DNA of 64,000 nt from Arthrobacter wenxiniae. GTDB taxonomy: Bacteria > Actinomycetota > Actinomycetes > Actinomycetales > Micrococcaceae. A model generated the notes under the pieces. It did not search any database. It was not told where the DNA came from and was given only the letters and a program-made list of their open reading frames with translations. The stretch's first letter is position 1; each line of letters opens with the position of its first letter. Location: positions 124,001-188,000 of the forward strand of contig NZ_JAAMFM010000001.1 in NCBI RefSeq assembly GCF_013376105.1, written 5' to 3'. The position numbers and the translations under genes are program-made. Shown piece by piece: positions 45,597 through 53,445 of this stretch.

Positions 45597-46289
45597 TCAG
45601 CGGCACCTCGCCACCACGGCGTCGATCTCCGCCGCCGTGACGCCGTTGGCCAGCAGGAACGCCCGCACGTCCAGCCCGCCCACAAACCGGCTCAGCGCCC
45701 GCTCCCGGTCCGCCACGACGCCGGCCATCTCGTCCTCGGCCAGGTAGTGCTCGTACGGGTGCTTCACGGGAGCCACCAGGTGCCAGCTGTTGATCCCGCG
45801 CGACGCCAGCTCGTCCTGCCCGGCCGCCCGCTCCGCCTGCCCGGCGAGTGCCAGCAGCAGCGACGCCACCAGCCCCGTCCTGTCCCGCCCGCCCGAACAA
45901 TGGATCACCACCTTCCCCCGGGCCGCGGCCAGCTCCTTGAACACGGCGGCCAGCTGCCCGGGAAACAGCCGCAGGATGTCCGCGTACAGCCGCGGGTGGT
46001 TCATGTAGGGCTGGACCAGGGCCTGGTACTCGGCGTTGTCCGGGTCCTCCGTGGGTGAATTGACGACGTCGAACCGGGCCATGGCGCCGTCCCCCACCAC
46101 CGGGTCGGTCGGCCTGCGCTTCCGCTCGCCGGGATTCCGCAGGTCGATCACGGTGCGGACGCCGTCGTCGTACACCTGCTCCCAGCCGCGCTCGGTGAGC
46201 CACTCGCTGCGGCCCATCCGGTAAATGTCGCCGATGAGGAGGCGCGCGTTGACGGCGCCCTCCCAGTGCGGAACCTCAGGTGCGGGCAT
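45597..46289 (-). CDS. Tyrosine-type protein phosphatase
   Basis: A 230-aa phosphatase with the CX5R loop HCSGGRDRTG (C131, R137). The general-acid region fits NSPTEDPD near residue 80. It resembles the Tyr_phosphatase3/PtpB group, whose members act on phosphotyrosine, phosphoserine or phosphoinositides. The start directly follows the GNAT gene's TGA with no gap, so the two are co-translated. Confidence 0.85.
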   Translation of the reverse strand: MPAPEVPHWEGAVNARLLIGDIYRMGRSEWLTERGWEQVYDDGVRTVIDLRNPGERKRRPTDPVVGDGAMARFDVVNSPTEDPDNAEYQALVQPYMNHPRLYADILRLFPGQLAAVFKELAAARGKVVIHCSGGRDRTGLVASLLLALAGQAERAAGQDELASRGINSWHLVAPVKHPYEHYLAEDEMAGVVADRERALSRFVGGLDVRAFLLANGVTAAEIDAVVARCR

Positions 46290-46892
46290 TCAGCGCTGCC
46301 TGGCCACGCGGAGGTCCAGGCCGTTGCGGACCTGCGGCCATTCATGGGCGAGGATGGAGAAGACCACGGTGTCGCGCAGCGAGCCGTCGGGCATGCGGGT
46401 GTGCGAGCGCAATACGCCATCCTGCTTGGCACCCAAGCGGGCAATGGCCTCGCGGGACTGCAGGTTCATCCAGTGTGTCCGGAATTCAACGGCAACGCAG
46501 CCAAGGGTTTCAAAGGCGTGCCCCAGCAGGAGGCGCTTGCTGTCCGGGTTGGTGCCGGTGCCTTGCACGCTGGCGGCGTTCCAGGTGGAGCCGATCTCCA
46601 GCCGTGGCACGTCTGCGTCGATGTTCATGTACGTGGTCATGCCGATGACCTTGGCCGGCCCGGCGGGATCATTCAGGCGCGTGGTGAAGGGGACCATCAT
46701 GCCGGAGTCCTGCAGGGCCAGGCGGCGGTCGATTTCCGCCATCATGGCCTCGGGGCGGGGAACGGACGTGTACCAGAGGTGCCACAGCGCGCCGTCGGAC
46801 GCCGCCTCGACCAGCCCGTCGTGGTGGTCCCGGCTCAACGGCTCCAGGGTGACGTACTTTCCGCGCAGGGTGACCGGTGCAATTGCTGTCAT
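46290..46892 (-). CDS. GNAT-family N-acetyltransferase
   Basis: A 200-aa acetyltransferase of the RimJ/RimL type. It begins MTAIAPVTLRGKYVTLEPLS. The family's adjacent-to-CoA region reads EIGSTWNAASVQGTGTNPDSKRLLLGHAF in order around residues 107-135, and VEFRTHWMNLQSREAIARLG is conserved. I chose ATG 46892; the frame is open upstream but runs across the large palindrome. It is the first gene of a two-gene unit with the phosphatase. The substrate is unknown. Confidence 0.84.
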   Translation of the reverse strand: MTAIAPVTLRGKYVTLEPLSRDHHDGLVEAASDGALWHLWYTSVPRPEAMMAEIDRRLALQDSGMMVPFTTRLNDPAGPAKVIGMTTYMNIDADVPRLEIGSTWNAASVQGTGTNPDSKRLLLGHAFETLGCVAVEFRTHWMNLQSREAIARLGAKQDGVLRSHTRMPDGSLRDTVVFSILAHEWPQVRNGLDLRVARQR

Positions 46893-46937
46893 GAAAAAAC
46901 AGTAGCGGATGCCGCCCAACCCTGAAGTGGCGCGCCA

Positions 46938-46988
46938 TTGGATCCCAACCGTGCTCCACTTGGCAAGTGGAGCCCGGTTGGGATCCAA
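46938..46988. repeat. 51-bp near-perfect palindrome between divergent genes
   Basis: The arms 46938-46962 and 46964-46988 are each 25 nt and match with a single mismatch around one central base. The outer part is TTGGATCCCAACCG and the inner part GCTCCACTTG. It lies 45 nt from the GNAT start and 49 nt from the VOC start, in the shared upstream region. A further partial copy, GGATCCAACCGGGCTCC, overlaps its right end. It could be an operator, a stable hairpin or a mobile palindromic repeat. Confidence 0.92.
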
Positions 46989-47037
46989 CCGGGCTCCCGT
47001 GCTGGACGGCCGGGCCCGCCCGCGGCAGACTCTCACC

Positions 47038-47472
47038 ATGGCCTATTCACTGCAGATCGTCGTCGATGCCCTCAAGCCCCACGAACTTGCCGACTGGTGG
47101 GCGGAAACGCTGGGCTGGGCCGTGGAGGCCTCGGACGAGGCATTCATCAGGTCCATGGTGGACCAGGGATTCGCGTCCGCGGACCAGACAATGCGGCACC
47201 ACGGCGTGCTGGTCTGGAAGGACGGCCAGGCGGTCACGGCCGGCCCGGACGCGGGCAGCGGCCAGCCGCGGATCCTGTTCCAGTCCGGTGACCGGGAAAA
47301 GGCGGACAAGAACCGCATCCACTGGGACGTGCGGGTCGGCGGCGAGGACAAGGCGGAGGTGCGCCAAAGGCTGGAAGCCCGCGGCGCCACCTTCCTGTGG
47401 GAGGCCAGCCAGGGTCCGCACGCTTGGTTCACCATGGCCGACCCCGAAGGCAACGAGTTCTGCATCAGCTGA
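47038..47472 (+). CDS. VOC-superfamily protein (glyoxalase/bleomycin-resistance type)
   Basis: A 144-aa protein of the vicinal oxygen chelate fold. It starts MAYSLQIVVDALKPHELADW and ends with the metal-site-like DPEGNEFCIS. HWDVRVGGEDK provides another conserved histidine. Single-gene VOC proteins of this length bind metals, antibiotics or small electrophiles; the ligand is not evident. The ATG follows the intergenic palindrome. Confidence 0.83.
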   Translation: MAYSLQIVVDALKPHELADWWAETLGWAVEASDEAFIRSMVDQGFASADQTMRHHGVLVWKDGQAVTAGPDAGSGQPRILFQSGDREKADKNRIHWDVRVGGEDKAEVRQRLEARGATFLWEASQGPHAWFTMADPEGNEFCIS

Positions 47473-47490
47473 TGCCGCCCGTGTGAACCT

Positions 47491-47522
47491 GTGTGAATCT
47501 TATGAATTCATAAGATTCACAC
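47491..47522. promoter_or_regulatory. Perfect 32-bp palindrome upstream of the orphan ATPase
   Basis: GTGTGAATCTTATGAA is followed directly by its exact reverse complement, giving a 32-bp palindrome with no mismatch. GTGTGAA occurs once more just before it (47481-47487), and AATTCATAAG recurs just after it (47524-47533). The block is A/T-rich in a G/C-rich genome. With the ATPase start 14-29 nt downstream, it is most likely an operator at that gene's promoter. No T-tract follows, so a terminator is less likely. Confidence 0.85.
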
Positions 47523-47550
47523 AAATTCATAAGCGGTGTGGGATGGCAAG

Positions 47551-48651
47551 ATGGACAATCCATTCAAACCATCGTTCGGCCGCACCCCGCCAGAACTGCT
47601 GGACCGCACCGATGTACTCGACGAGTTCGAATACGGGCTCAGTCTTCGCTCGGGCGTCCTCGGGCTGCTCACGATCATCACGGGTGCCCGTGGCGTCGGC
47701 AAGACCGTCATGCTCAATGAGGCCCAGGACCTGGCGCGCGAACAAGGATGGGCCGTCATCTCCGACACGTCCACAGATGGTTTTTTGGCGCGGATCGCAG
47801 ATGCCATGAGCGCGATCAATGACGAACTGGGGGCGGCCCCGCCCGCCAGGAAGATCACAGCGTTTGTCGCCGCCGGATTCGGGGTCACCACACGGCTGGC
47901 CCCTGAGAGACAGGTGGAATTTCGAAGCCTCGGCGGCCAGCTTCTTCGCCGACTGGATGAAAACAAGACCGGGCTGCTGATCACGCTTGATGAAATTCAG
48001 GACGCAAACCGTGGCGAGCTGCTTCACCTCGCTGCGGTCATTCAGCACTTTGTCCGGGACGGCCTGCCGATCGGCTTTGTGTGTGCCGGCCTCCCGTCAG
48101 CAGTCTCCGACTTGCCTAATGAGGGTGTGGCGACCTTTTTGCGGCGGGCTGACAAAATCGACCTTCATTCAGTCGAAATCGCGGACGTGGAAAGTTCGTA
48201 CATCAAATTGTTCGCCTCGGCCGGGCTCACCCTGCCCGGCAACATGGCATCCAAGGCCGCCATCGCCACGACCGGTTATCCATTTCTGGTCCAGCTGATC
48301 GGGTACTTCTTGTGGCGTGAGGCAGAAAAGACTGGCGGAATGTTGGGGGACGATGCTGTGGACCGAGCCATTGCGGCAGGCCTTCAACGAAACATTCGAC
48401 TGGTCCTGGAGCCGGCCCTGGCCAACACCCGCCGCCGCGACATGGACTACCTGCGGGCCATGGCCGTCGACGATGGAGTTTCCGGAACGGGCAACGTTGC
48501 CGAGCGCATGGGGGCAAAATTGACGCTGGCGGCCAACTACCGGGCAAGGCTCATAGATGCCGGCCCGATCGAAGCTGCCGGGCATGGCGAGGTGCGATTC
48601 TCCATCCCCGGTCCGCGGCAGTACCTCCGATCGACACCGCCGCGAGATTGA
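47551..48651 (+). CDS. Orphan P-loop ATPase with C-terminal winged-helix-like domain
   Basis: A 366-aa AAA/STAND-type ATPase. Walker A is GARGVGKT (residues 45-52), Walker B is LLITLDEIQD (D146, E147), and a sensor-like GFVCAGLP follows. The C-terminal 60 residues (YLRAMAVDDG, then NVAERMG and YRARLIDAGPIE) look like the winged helix of Orc1/Cdc6-like ATPases. The start is ATG 47551 or GTG 47536; neither has a strong ribosome site. It has no partner gene, and the perfect palindrome just upstream suggests it may bind DNA and control itself. Its function is unknown. Confidence 0.78.
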   Translation: MDNPFKPSFGRTPPELLDRTDVLDEFEYGLSLRSGVLGLLTIITGARGVGKTVMLNEAQDLAREQGWAVISDTSTDGFLARIADAMSAINDELGAAPPARKITAFVAAGFGVTTRLAPERQVEFRSLGGQLLRRLDENKTGLLITLDEIQDANRGELLHLAAVIQHFVRDGLPIGFVCAGLPSAVSDLPNEGVATFLRRADKIDLHSVEIADVESSYIKLFASAGLTLPGNMASKAAIATTGYPFLVQLIGYFLWREAEKTGGMLGDDAVDRAIAAGLQRNIRLVLEPALANTRRRDMDYLRAMAVDDGVSGTGNVAERMGAKLTLAANYRARLIDAGPIEAAGHGEVRFSIPGPRQYLRSTPPRD

Positions 48652-48733
48652 CCGCAGAAGATGAGCGCGCAGGACGGCGATGCCTTCGCGCCGGCGCTGA
48701 CACCTGCCTGCCCCGCCCCCGCCAGCTAAGATC

Positions 48734-49711
48734 GTGAGGGTGAGCGCAGACAAACTCCCCGAGCAGGTTTCCGACATCTTTGACCCCGCCCGCTGGCGCG
48801 TGGTGGAAGGCTTCGATTTCCAGGACATGACCTACCACCGCCAGGTGGAACGGGTTTCGACAGGCTCAACCACCGAAGCAAGGGACCTGCCCACGGTCCG
48901 CATCGCCTTCAACCGCCCGGAGGTGCGCAACGCCTTCCGCCCCGGCACCGTCGACGAGCTGTACCGCGCCATGGACCACGCCCGCATGACCCCGGATGTG
49001 GCCACCGTGCTGCTGACCGGCAACGGACCCTCCCCCAAGGACGGCGGCCATTCCTTCTGCTCCGGCGGGGACCAGCGCATCCGCGGCCGCGACGGCTACC
49101 GATACACCGTACAAGATACCGGCGGCGAGTCGAAGGAGACCATCGACCCCGCCCGGGCCGGCCGCCTCCACATCCTGGAGGTCCAGCGGCTCATGCGCAC
49201 CATGCCCAAGGTGGTCATCGCCGTCGTCAACGGCTGGGCCGCCGGGGGCGGACACTCCCTCCACGTCGTCTCCGACCTGACCATCGCCTCCCGCCAGCAC
49301 GGGAAGTTCAAGCAGACGGACGCCACGGTGGGCTCGTTCGACGCCGGCTACGGTTCCGCGCTGCTGGCCCGCCAGATCGGCCAAAAGGCTGCCCGGGAGA
49401 TCTTCTTCCTGGCCCGCGAATATTCCGCTGACGACATGGTCCGCATGGGCGCCGTCAACGAGGCCGTGGACCACGCGGAGCTGGAAAACGTGGCCCTGGA
49501 ATATGCTGCCGACATTGCCCGGCAGTCCCCGCAGGCGATCCGGATGCTCAAGTTTGCCTTCAACCTGGCCGACGACGGACTGGCCGGACAGCAGGTCTTT
49601 GCCGGCGAGGCCACCCGCCTGGCCTACATGACGGACGAGGCCGTGGAGGGCAAGGAAGCCTTCCTGGAAAAGCGCGACCCCGACTGGTCCAACTTCCCGT
49701 ACTACTTCTAA
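48734..49711 (+). CDS. menB: 1,4-dihydroxy-2-naphthoyl-CoA synthase (MenB)
   Basis: A 325-aa crotonase-fold enzyme that closes the second ring of the naphthoquinone. MenB signatures are intact: RIAFNRPEVRNAFRP, CSGGDQRIRG, NGWAAGGGHSLHVV and TDATVGSFDAGYGS. Residues 40-53 (RVSTGSTTEARDLP) are extra compared with mycobacterial MenB as I recall it, where only about three residues lie between HR.V and TVR. The insert is encoded by the REP-like element. The start is GTG 48734; GTG 48740 is an alternative. Confidence 0.95.
   Translation: MRVSADKLPEQVSDIFDPARWRVVEGFDFQDMTYHRQVERVSTGSTTEARDLPTVRIAFNRPEVRNAFRPGTVDELYRAMDHARMTPDVATVLLTGNGPSPKDGGHSFCSGGDQRIRGRDGYRYTVQDTGGESKETIDPARAGRLHILEVQRLMRTMPKVVIAVVNGWAAGGGHSLHVVSDLTIASRQHGKFKQTDATVGSFDAGYGSALLARQIGQKAAREIFFLAREYSADDMVRMGAVNEAVDHAELENVALEYAADIARQSPQAIRMLKFAFNLADDGLAGQQVFAGEATRLAYMTDEAVEGKEAFLEKRDPDWSNFPYYF
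48853..48875. repeat. REP-like element inside menB
   Basis: GGTTTCGACAGGCTCAACCA followed by CCG lies within the menB coding region. It matches the core of the element in menD (TCGACAGGCTCGAACACCG). The insertion adds about 12 codons near the N-terminus and keeps the frame. It falls in the loop between the first strand pair of the crotonase fold. Confidence 0.7.
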
Positions 49712-49732
49712 TCCCCCATAAATAGGCAGCCC

Positions 49733-50869
49733 ATGAACATCGATCCCCTGCTCAAGGCACTTTCCGAGGCCCTGTCCGGCGAAGGCCCGGCCGTCGAAAT
49801 CGCGGCCGACGGCAGCTTCACCCGCCTCCCGCAAGGCGAGCTGGGCCTGGCGGCCGGAAGCGAAACGGTCATTGCCGCCGTCGTCCGCACCTCGGGGAGC
49901 ACCGGGACGCCCAAGCGGACCATGCTCAGCGTGGATGCGCTGGCGGCGTCGAGCGTGGGCACGGCCCTGGCGCTGCGCGGCGAGGGGCAGTGGCTGCTGG
50001 CCCTGCCCGTGCACTACGTGGCGGGGCTGCAGGTGCTGGTCCGTTCGCTGTTTGCCGGGACGCGGCCGTGGGCCATGGACCTTACCGGCGGCTTCACGGC
50101 CGGGGCCTTCACGGCGGCCGCCCTGGAGCTGACCGACAAGCTGCGCTACACGTCGCTGGTCCCCACGCAGCTCACCCGCCTGCTCACCAACCCGTCGGCC
50201 GAGACGCTCACGGTCCTGCGCCGCTTCGACGCTATCCTGCTCGGCGGCGCGCCTGCCAGCCCCGTGCTGCTCGAGGCCGCGCGCGGGGCCGGCGTCACCG
50301 TGGTCACGACCTACGGCATGTCCGAAACCTGCGGCGGCTGCGTGTACGACGGCGTCCCGCTCGGCGGCGTGGAACTCGCCATCCGCGGGGGCCGGGTGCG
50401 GCTGGGCGGGTCCGTGGTGGCCTCCGGGTACCTGGGCGACCCCGCGCTGACGGCGGCCGCGTTCACCGAGTCCGACAATGGCGTGCGCTGGTATGAAACC
50501 GGCGACCTGGGCGAACTGGACGGCAAGGGGCGGCTGCGGGTCCTGGGCCGTGTGGACGACGTCATCATCTCCGGCGGGCTGAAAATCTCCGCCGCGGCCG
50601 TGGCCGACGGACTCCACAGGGTGCGGGGCGTCCGCGAGGCCTTTGTGGGGCCGGTGGCCGATCCCGAATGGGGCCAGCAGGTGGCCGCGCTGGTGGTAGG
50701 TAGCTGCTCCCGCGAGGAACTGCGCGCCGGTGCGGCGTCGCTGCTGGAGCCGCACCAGGTGCCCAAGACTGTGGTGTTTGTCTCCGAGCTGCCCGTGCTG
50801 GCCACCGGAAAGCCTGACAGGACGGCGATTTTGGCGCTGCTGGCGGACGCGGCGGCGGCCGGGAGGTAG
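49733..50869 (+). CDS. menE: o-Succinylbenzoate-CoA ligase (MenE)
   Basis: A 378-aa adenylate-forming ligase that activates o-succinylbenzoate for MenB. The P-loop is RTSGSTGTPK (near residue 57), the adenylate site is TTYGMSETCGG, and the hinge is GRVDDVIISGGLKIS. The final PVLATGKPDR carries the catalytic lysine. It is shorter than most AMP ligases, as usual for actinobacterial MenE, which lacks much of the N-terminal subdomain. It lies 21 nt after menB. Confidence 0.93.
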   Translation: MNIDPLLKALSEALSGEGPAVEIAADGSFTRLPQGELGLAAGSETVIAAVVRTSGSTGTPKRTMLSVDALAASSVGTALALRGEGQWLLALPVHYVAGLQVLVRSLFAGTRPWAMDLTGGFTAGAFTAAALELTDKLRYTSLVPTQLTRLLTNPSAETLTVLRRFDAILLGGAPASPVLLEAARGAGVTVVTTYGMSETCGGCVYDGVPLGGVELAIRGGRVRLGGSVVASGYLGDPALTAAAFTESDNGVRWYETGDLGELDGKGRLRVLGRVDDVIISGGLKISAAAVADGLHRVRGVREAFVGPVADPEWGQQVAALVVGSCSREELRAGAASLLEPHQVPKTVVFVSELPVLATGKPDRTAILALLADAAAAGR

Positions 50870-50942
50870 CCCGCACCCGGCACAATGGACACTGACAGGT
50901 TTTTAGCCGCCTGCGCGGACATTGCGCGGACAAGGAGTAACT

Positions 50943-51821
50943 GTGGCCACTGTTGGTCAATGGATTGAAGGCGCGCGCCTGCGGACGCTGCCGATGGCTG
51001 TTGCCCCGGTGATCATCGGCACCGCCGCCGCGTACGACCTCGGCGCCCTCCATTGGGGCCGGGCCGTCCTGGCCGCACTGGTGTCCCTCCTGTTGCAGGT
51101 GGGCGTCAACTACGCCAACGACTATTCCGACGGGATCCGCGGCACCGACGAGGTCCGCGTGGGCCCGCTGCGCCTGGTGGGATCCGGGGCGGCGGCGCCC
51201 GGCCAGGTGAAGATGGCTGCCTTCGGCGCCCTGGGCCTGGCCATGGTGGCCGGGTTGGTCCTGGTGGTGTTGTCCCAGGCGTGGTGGCTGCTGCTGGTCG
51301 GGGCCGGGGCCGTCATTGCCGCGTGGGGCTACACGGGCGGCAAGAACCCCTACGGCTACATGGGCCTGGGCGACGTCTTTGTGTTCTTCTTCTTCGGCCC
51401 CGTGGCAACCCTGGGAACCGTGTTCACCCAGGCCGGCGCCGTGAGCACGGCCGCAGTCCTGGGGTCCATCGCAACGGGGTTGATCGCCGTCGCACTCTTG
51501 ATGGCCAACAATGTCCGCGACATCCCCACGGACCGCGCGGTGGGCAAGCGGACCCTCGCCGTGCGGCTCGGGGACAGAAATGCGCGACTCAGCTACGTGG
51601 TGATGCTGGCGCTGGCGGTGCCGCTGCCGCTGTTTCTGGTTCCGGCCAAGCCGTGGCTGCTGCTGGTGCTGCTGCTGGTGCCGTTCATGCTCATGCCCAG
51701 CTGGCTGATGCTCAAGGGCAAGAAGCGCAAGAGCCTGATCCCCGTCCTGAAGCAGACGGGCATGCTCAACCTTGGCTTCAGCGTCCTGTTTGCCGCGGCG
51801 ATGGTGCTGACGGGGCTGTAG
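50943..51821 (+). CDS. menA: 1,4-dihydroxy-2-naphthoate prenyltransferase (MenA)
   Basis: A 292-aa membrane enzyme of the UbiA family that attaches the isoprenoid tail to DHNA. The first aspartate-rich motif is NDYSDGIRGTD. The second region, NNVRDIPTDRAVGKRTLA, contains the second Asp pair. About eight membrane helices are visible. The start is GTG 50943 after AAGGAG; the frame opens 21 nt earlier without a ribosome site. It follows menE in the same direction, forming menB-menE-menA. Confidence 0.94.
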   Translation: MATVGQWIEGARLRTLPMAVAPVIIGTAAAYDLGALHWGRAVLAALVSLLLQVGVNYANDYSDGIRGTDEVRVGPLRLVGSGAAAPGQVKMAAFGALGLAMVAGLVLVVLSQAWWLLLVGAGAVIAAWGYTGGKNPYGYMGLGDVFVFFFFGPVATLGTVFTQAGAVSTAAVLGSIATGLIAVALLMANNVRDIPTDRAVGKRTLAVRLGDRNARLSYVVMLALAVPLPLFLVPAKPWLLLVLLLVPFMLMPSWLMLKGKKRKSLIPVLKQTGMLNLGFSVLFAAAMVLTGL

Positions 51822-51848
51822 CCGGCGGGGATGCCTGCGTTTCGCGGG

Positions 51849-52487
51849 TTACCTGCGTGCAGCCCACTCGCGGAACGCCGCCAGGTTGGCTTCGCTGCCC
51901 GTGACGTCCACGGTTGCGGCACGCCGGCGGCCCGAAACGTAGAGCGCCATTTCCACGGGGTCACCGGTGACCAAGACGGTGCCGCGGCCCTTCCGCACGG
52001 GCACCGCGGGACGGTTTTTGGCGGCGATCGTGACGCCGACGGGGCTGCGCAGATACGCGATCCGGGCCATCAGCGGCAGCTTGGCCCACAGGGCGTCGAG
52101 CTGGCCTTCGGGCAGGACCCTGGGCGTGTTGTCGCCGGTCCCCCGGCGGACGTCCTCATGGTGGATCACGTATTCCACGAGCTGGACGGAGTCGCCCAGC
52201 CAGGTCATGGGGTTGGCCGCCCCGGTGCCGGCGGCGAACCGCTGGACCAGCGCCGCATAGCCGGCCGGGGACCCGGCGGCCGAAACGTATTGGCCAAGCC
52301 GTTTCTCCGTGCCCGGCTCCGGGCGGGCCGCGTCGTCGAGGAGCCGCTTCAAGGGCGCATGTTCACGCATCACCAGGTGGGCCAGCAGGCGCCGGACGGT
52401 CCAGCCTTCGCAAAGTGTCGGCGCGTCCGGGTCCACCGCCCGGAACGTCTCCACGAGTGCAAGCCGTTCCGTGTCCATCCAGCGCAT
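51849..52487 (-). CDS. DinB/maleylpyruvate isomerase-type metal-binding protein (TIGR03085-like)
   Basis: A 212-aa protein of the mycothiol-dependent/DinB-like four-helix fold. The N-terminal TERLALVETFRAVDPDAPTL, then CEGWTVRRLLAHLVMRE, carries the first metal histidine, and YVIHHEDVRRG carries two more. It corresponds to the actinobacterial TIGR03085 group, whose function is unknown. It converges with menA. Confidence 0.8.
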   Translation of the reverse strand: MRWMDTERLALVETFRAVDPDAPTLCEGWTVRRLLAHLVMREHAPLKRLLDDAARPEPGTEKRLGQYVSAAGSPAGYAALVQRFAAGTGAANPMTWLGDSVQLVEYVIHHEDVRRGTGDNTPRVLPEGQLDALWAKLPLMARIAYLRSPVGVTIAAKNRPAVPVRKGRGTVLVTGDPVEMALYVSGRRRAATVDVTGSEANLAAFREWAARR

Positions 52488-52554
52488 GCGGGTCCTTGTC
52501 GATCATGTTGCGGGCGGTCATGGTGCGGGCGGGTCCGGCCGGTCGTGCTGCCGC

Positions 52555-52884
52555 TCAGCCCTCGGGCTGGGCGCGGGGCTTCCTGGTGGCGCGGTCCGCG
52601 TCGACCCAGACGTCCGGGTTTGAGTCGACGAGTGAATCCTCGGCGTCGGCGTCGGCAACCGCGCCCGCGGACTGTGTCGTGGTGGCTTGGGGCGCGAAGC
52701 GCTCGGCGATGACGGCCGTGGCGCCGTCGCGCTGCTTGCGCAGGAGGAAAAAGCTGACCACGAAGGCGCACAGCGCCGCTGCCAGCGCGGACGACAGCGG
52801 GCTCAGGCGCAGGGCAAGGTTGGCCACCAGGAAGAATGCCAGAAACAGCAGGCCGCGGATCAGGGAGTATTTGAAGAAAGCCAC
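52555..52884 (-). CDS. DUF4229-type small membrane protein
   Basis: A 109-aa protein with two hydrophobic helices (YSLIRGLLFLAFFLVANLAL, then LSSALAAALCAFVVSFFLL) followed by a charged, probably cytoplasmic tail rich in Asp and Ala. This matches DUF4229 proteins, which in actinobacteria often sit near menA and ccs genes. The role is unknown. It lies 67 nt ahead of the TIGR03085-like gene on the same strand. Confidence 0.8.
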   Translation of the reverse strand: MAFFKYSLIRGLLFLAFFLVANLALRLSPLSSALAAALCAFVVSFFLLRKQRDGATAVIAERFAPQATTTQSAGAVADADAEDSLVDSNPDVWVDADRATRKPRAQPEG

Positions 52885-52955
52885 GGGCCAAGCTTAGCCG
52901 TTGATTCTGAACACACGCCCGGAGCCCAATTTGTCCGTCAACGATAGAATGAAGC

Positions 52956-53357
52956 ATGCGCTATATCCCAGTGATCTTCGGTGTGGTCCTCTTCATTTAC
53001 GGACTCATAGACTGCATCCGCAGCGAACCGGCCGATGTCCGGAGCCTGCCCAAGCCCGCCTGGATCATTGTTATTGTGCTGCTGCCCCTGGTGGGCGTCC
53101 TCCTCTGGCTCTTCCTGGGACGTCCGCGGTACGCGGCGGCTGTTGGCAGCCCCACCTCCGCTCAGCGCGGCCCGTCCCTCATGGGCCGCAGCAGCCAGTT
53201 CCGGGCCCCGGACGACGATCCCGACTTCCTCCGCAACCTGGAGGTGACCTGCGCGCAGAAGGCCGAGGCCGAACGCCTGCGCAAGCTCCGGGCCGAACTT
53301 GACGCCCGCGAGGCCAAGCTCCGCGAGCAGCACCCGAACGACGAAACCAAGCACTGA
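52956..53357 (+). CDS. PLDc_N-domain membrane protein
   Basis: A 133-aa protein. The first 60 residues hold two membrane helices with the PLDc_N pattern (DCIRSEPADVRSLPKPAW, then LLPLVGVLLWLFLGRP). A cytoplasmic tail of about 70 residues ends in a charged coiled-coil-like helix (EAERLRKLRAELDAREAKLR). PLDc_N is the membrane anchor of cardiolipin synthases but occurs alone in many actinobacteria. It is divergent from the DUF4229 gene. Confidence 0.83.
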   Translation: MRYIPVIFGVVLFIYGLIDCIRSEPADVRSLPKPAWIIVIVLLPLVGVLLWLFLGRPRYAAAVGSPTSAQRGPSLMGRSSQFRAPDDDPDFLRNLEVTCAQKAEAERLRKLRAELDAREAKLREQHPNDETKH

Positions 53358-53445
53358 ACCGGGCCGATCCGCCGCCCTTGAACATCCAGCCGGGCCGGCG
53401 GGGAGGACCGGGATTCCGGCGCCGGGCTGTCTTGGCTGCCCGCGA

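Noticed and set aside
45212-45685. A 157-codon minus-strand frame overlapping the phosphatase end
   Set aside because: The protein is Arg/Trp-rich, its third positions are not coding-like, and it overlaps the true phosphatase gene. It is a shadow frame.
47491-47522. The 32-bp palindrome as a terminator for the VOC gene
   Set aside because: It lies 18 nt after the VOC stop and could fold, but no T-run follows. The extra half sites and A/T-richness fit an operator better.
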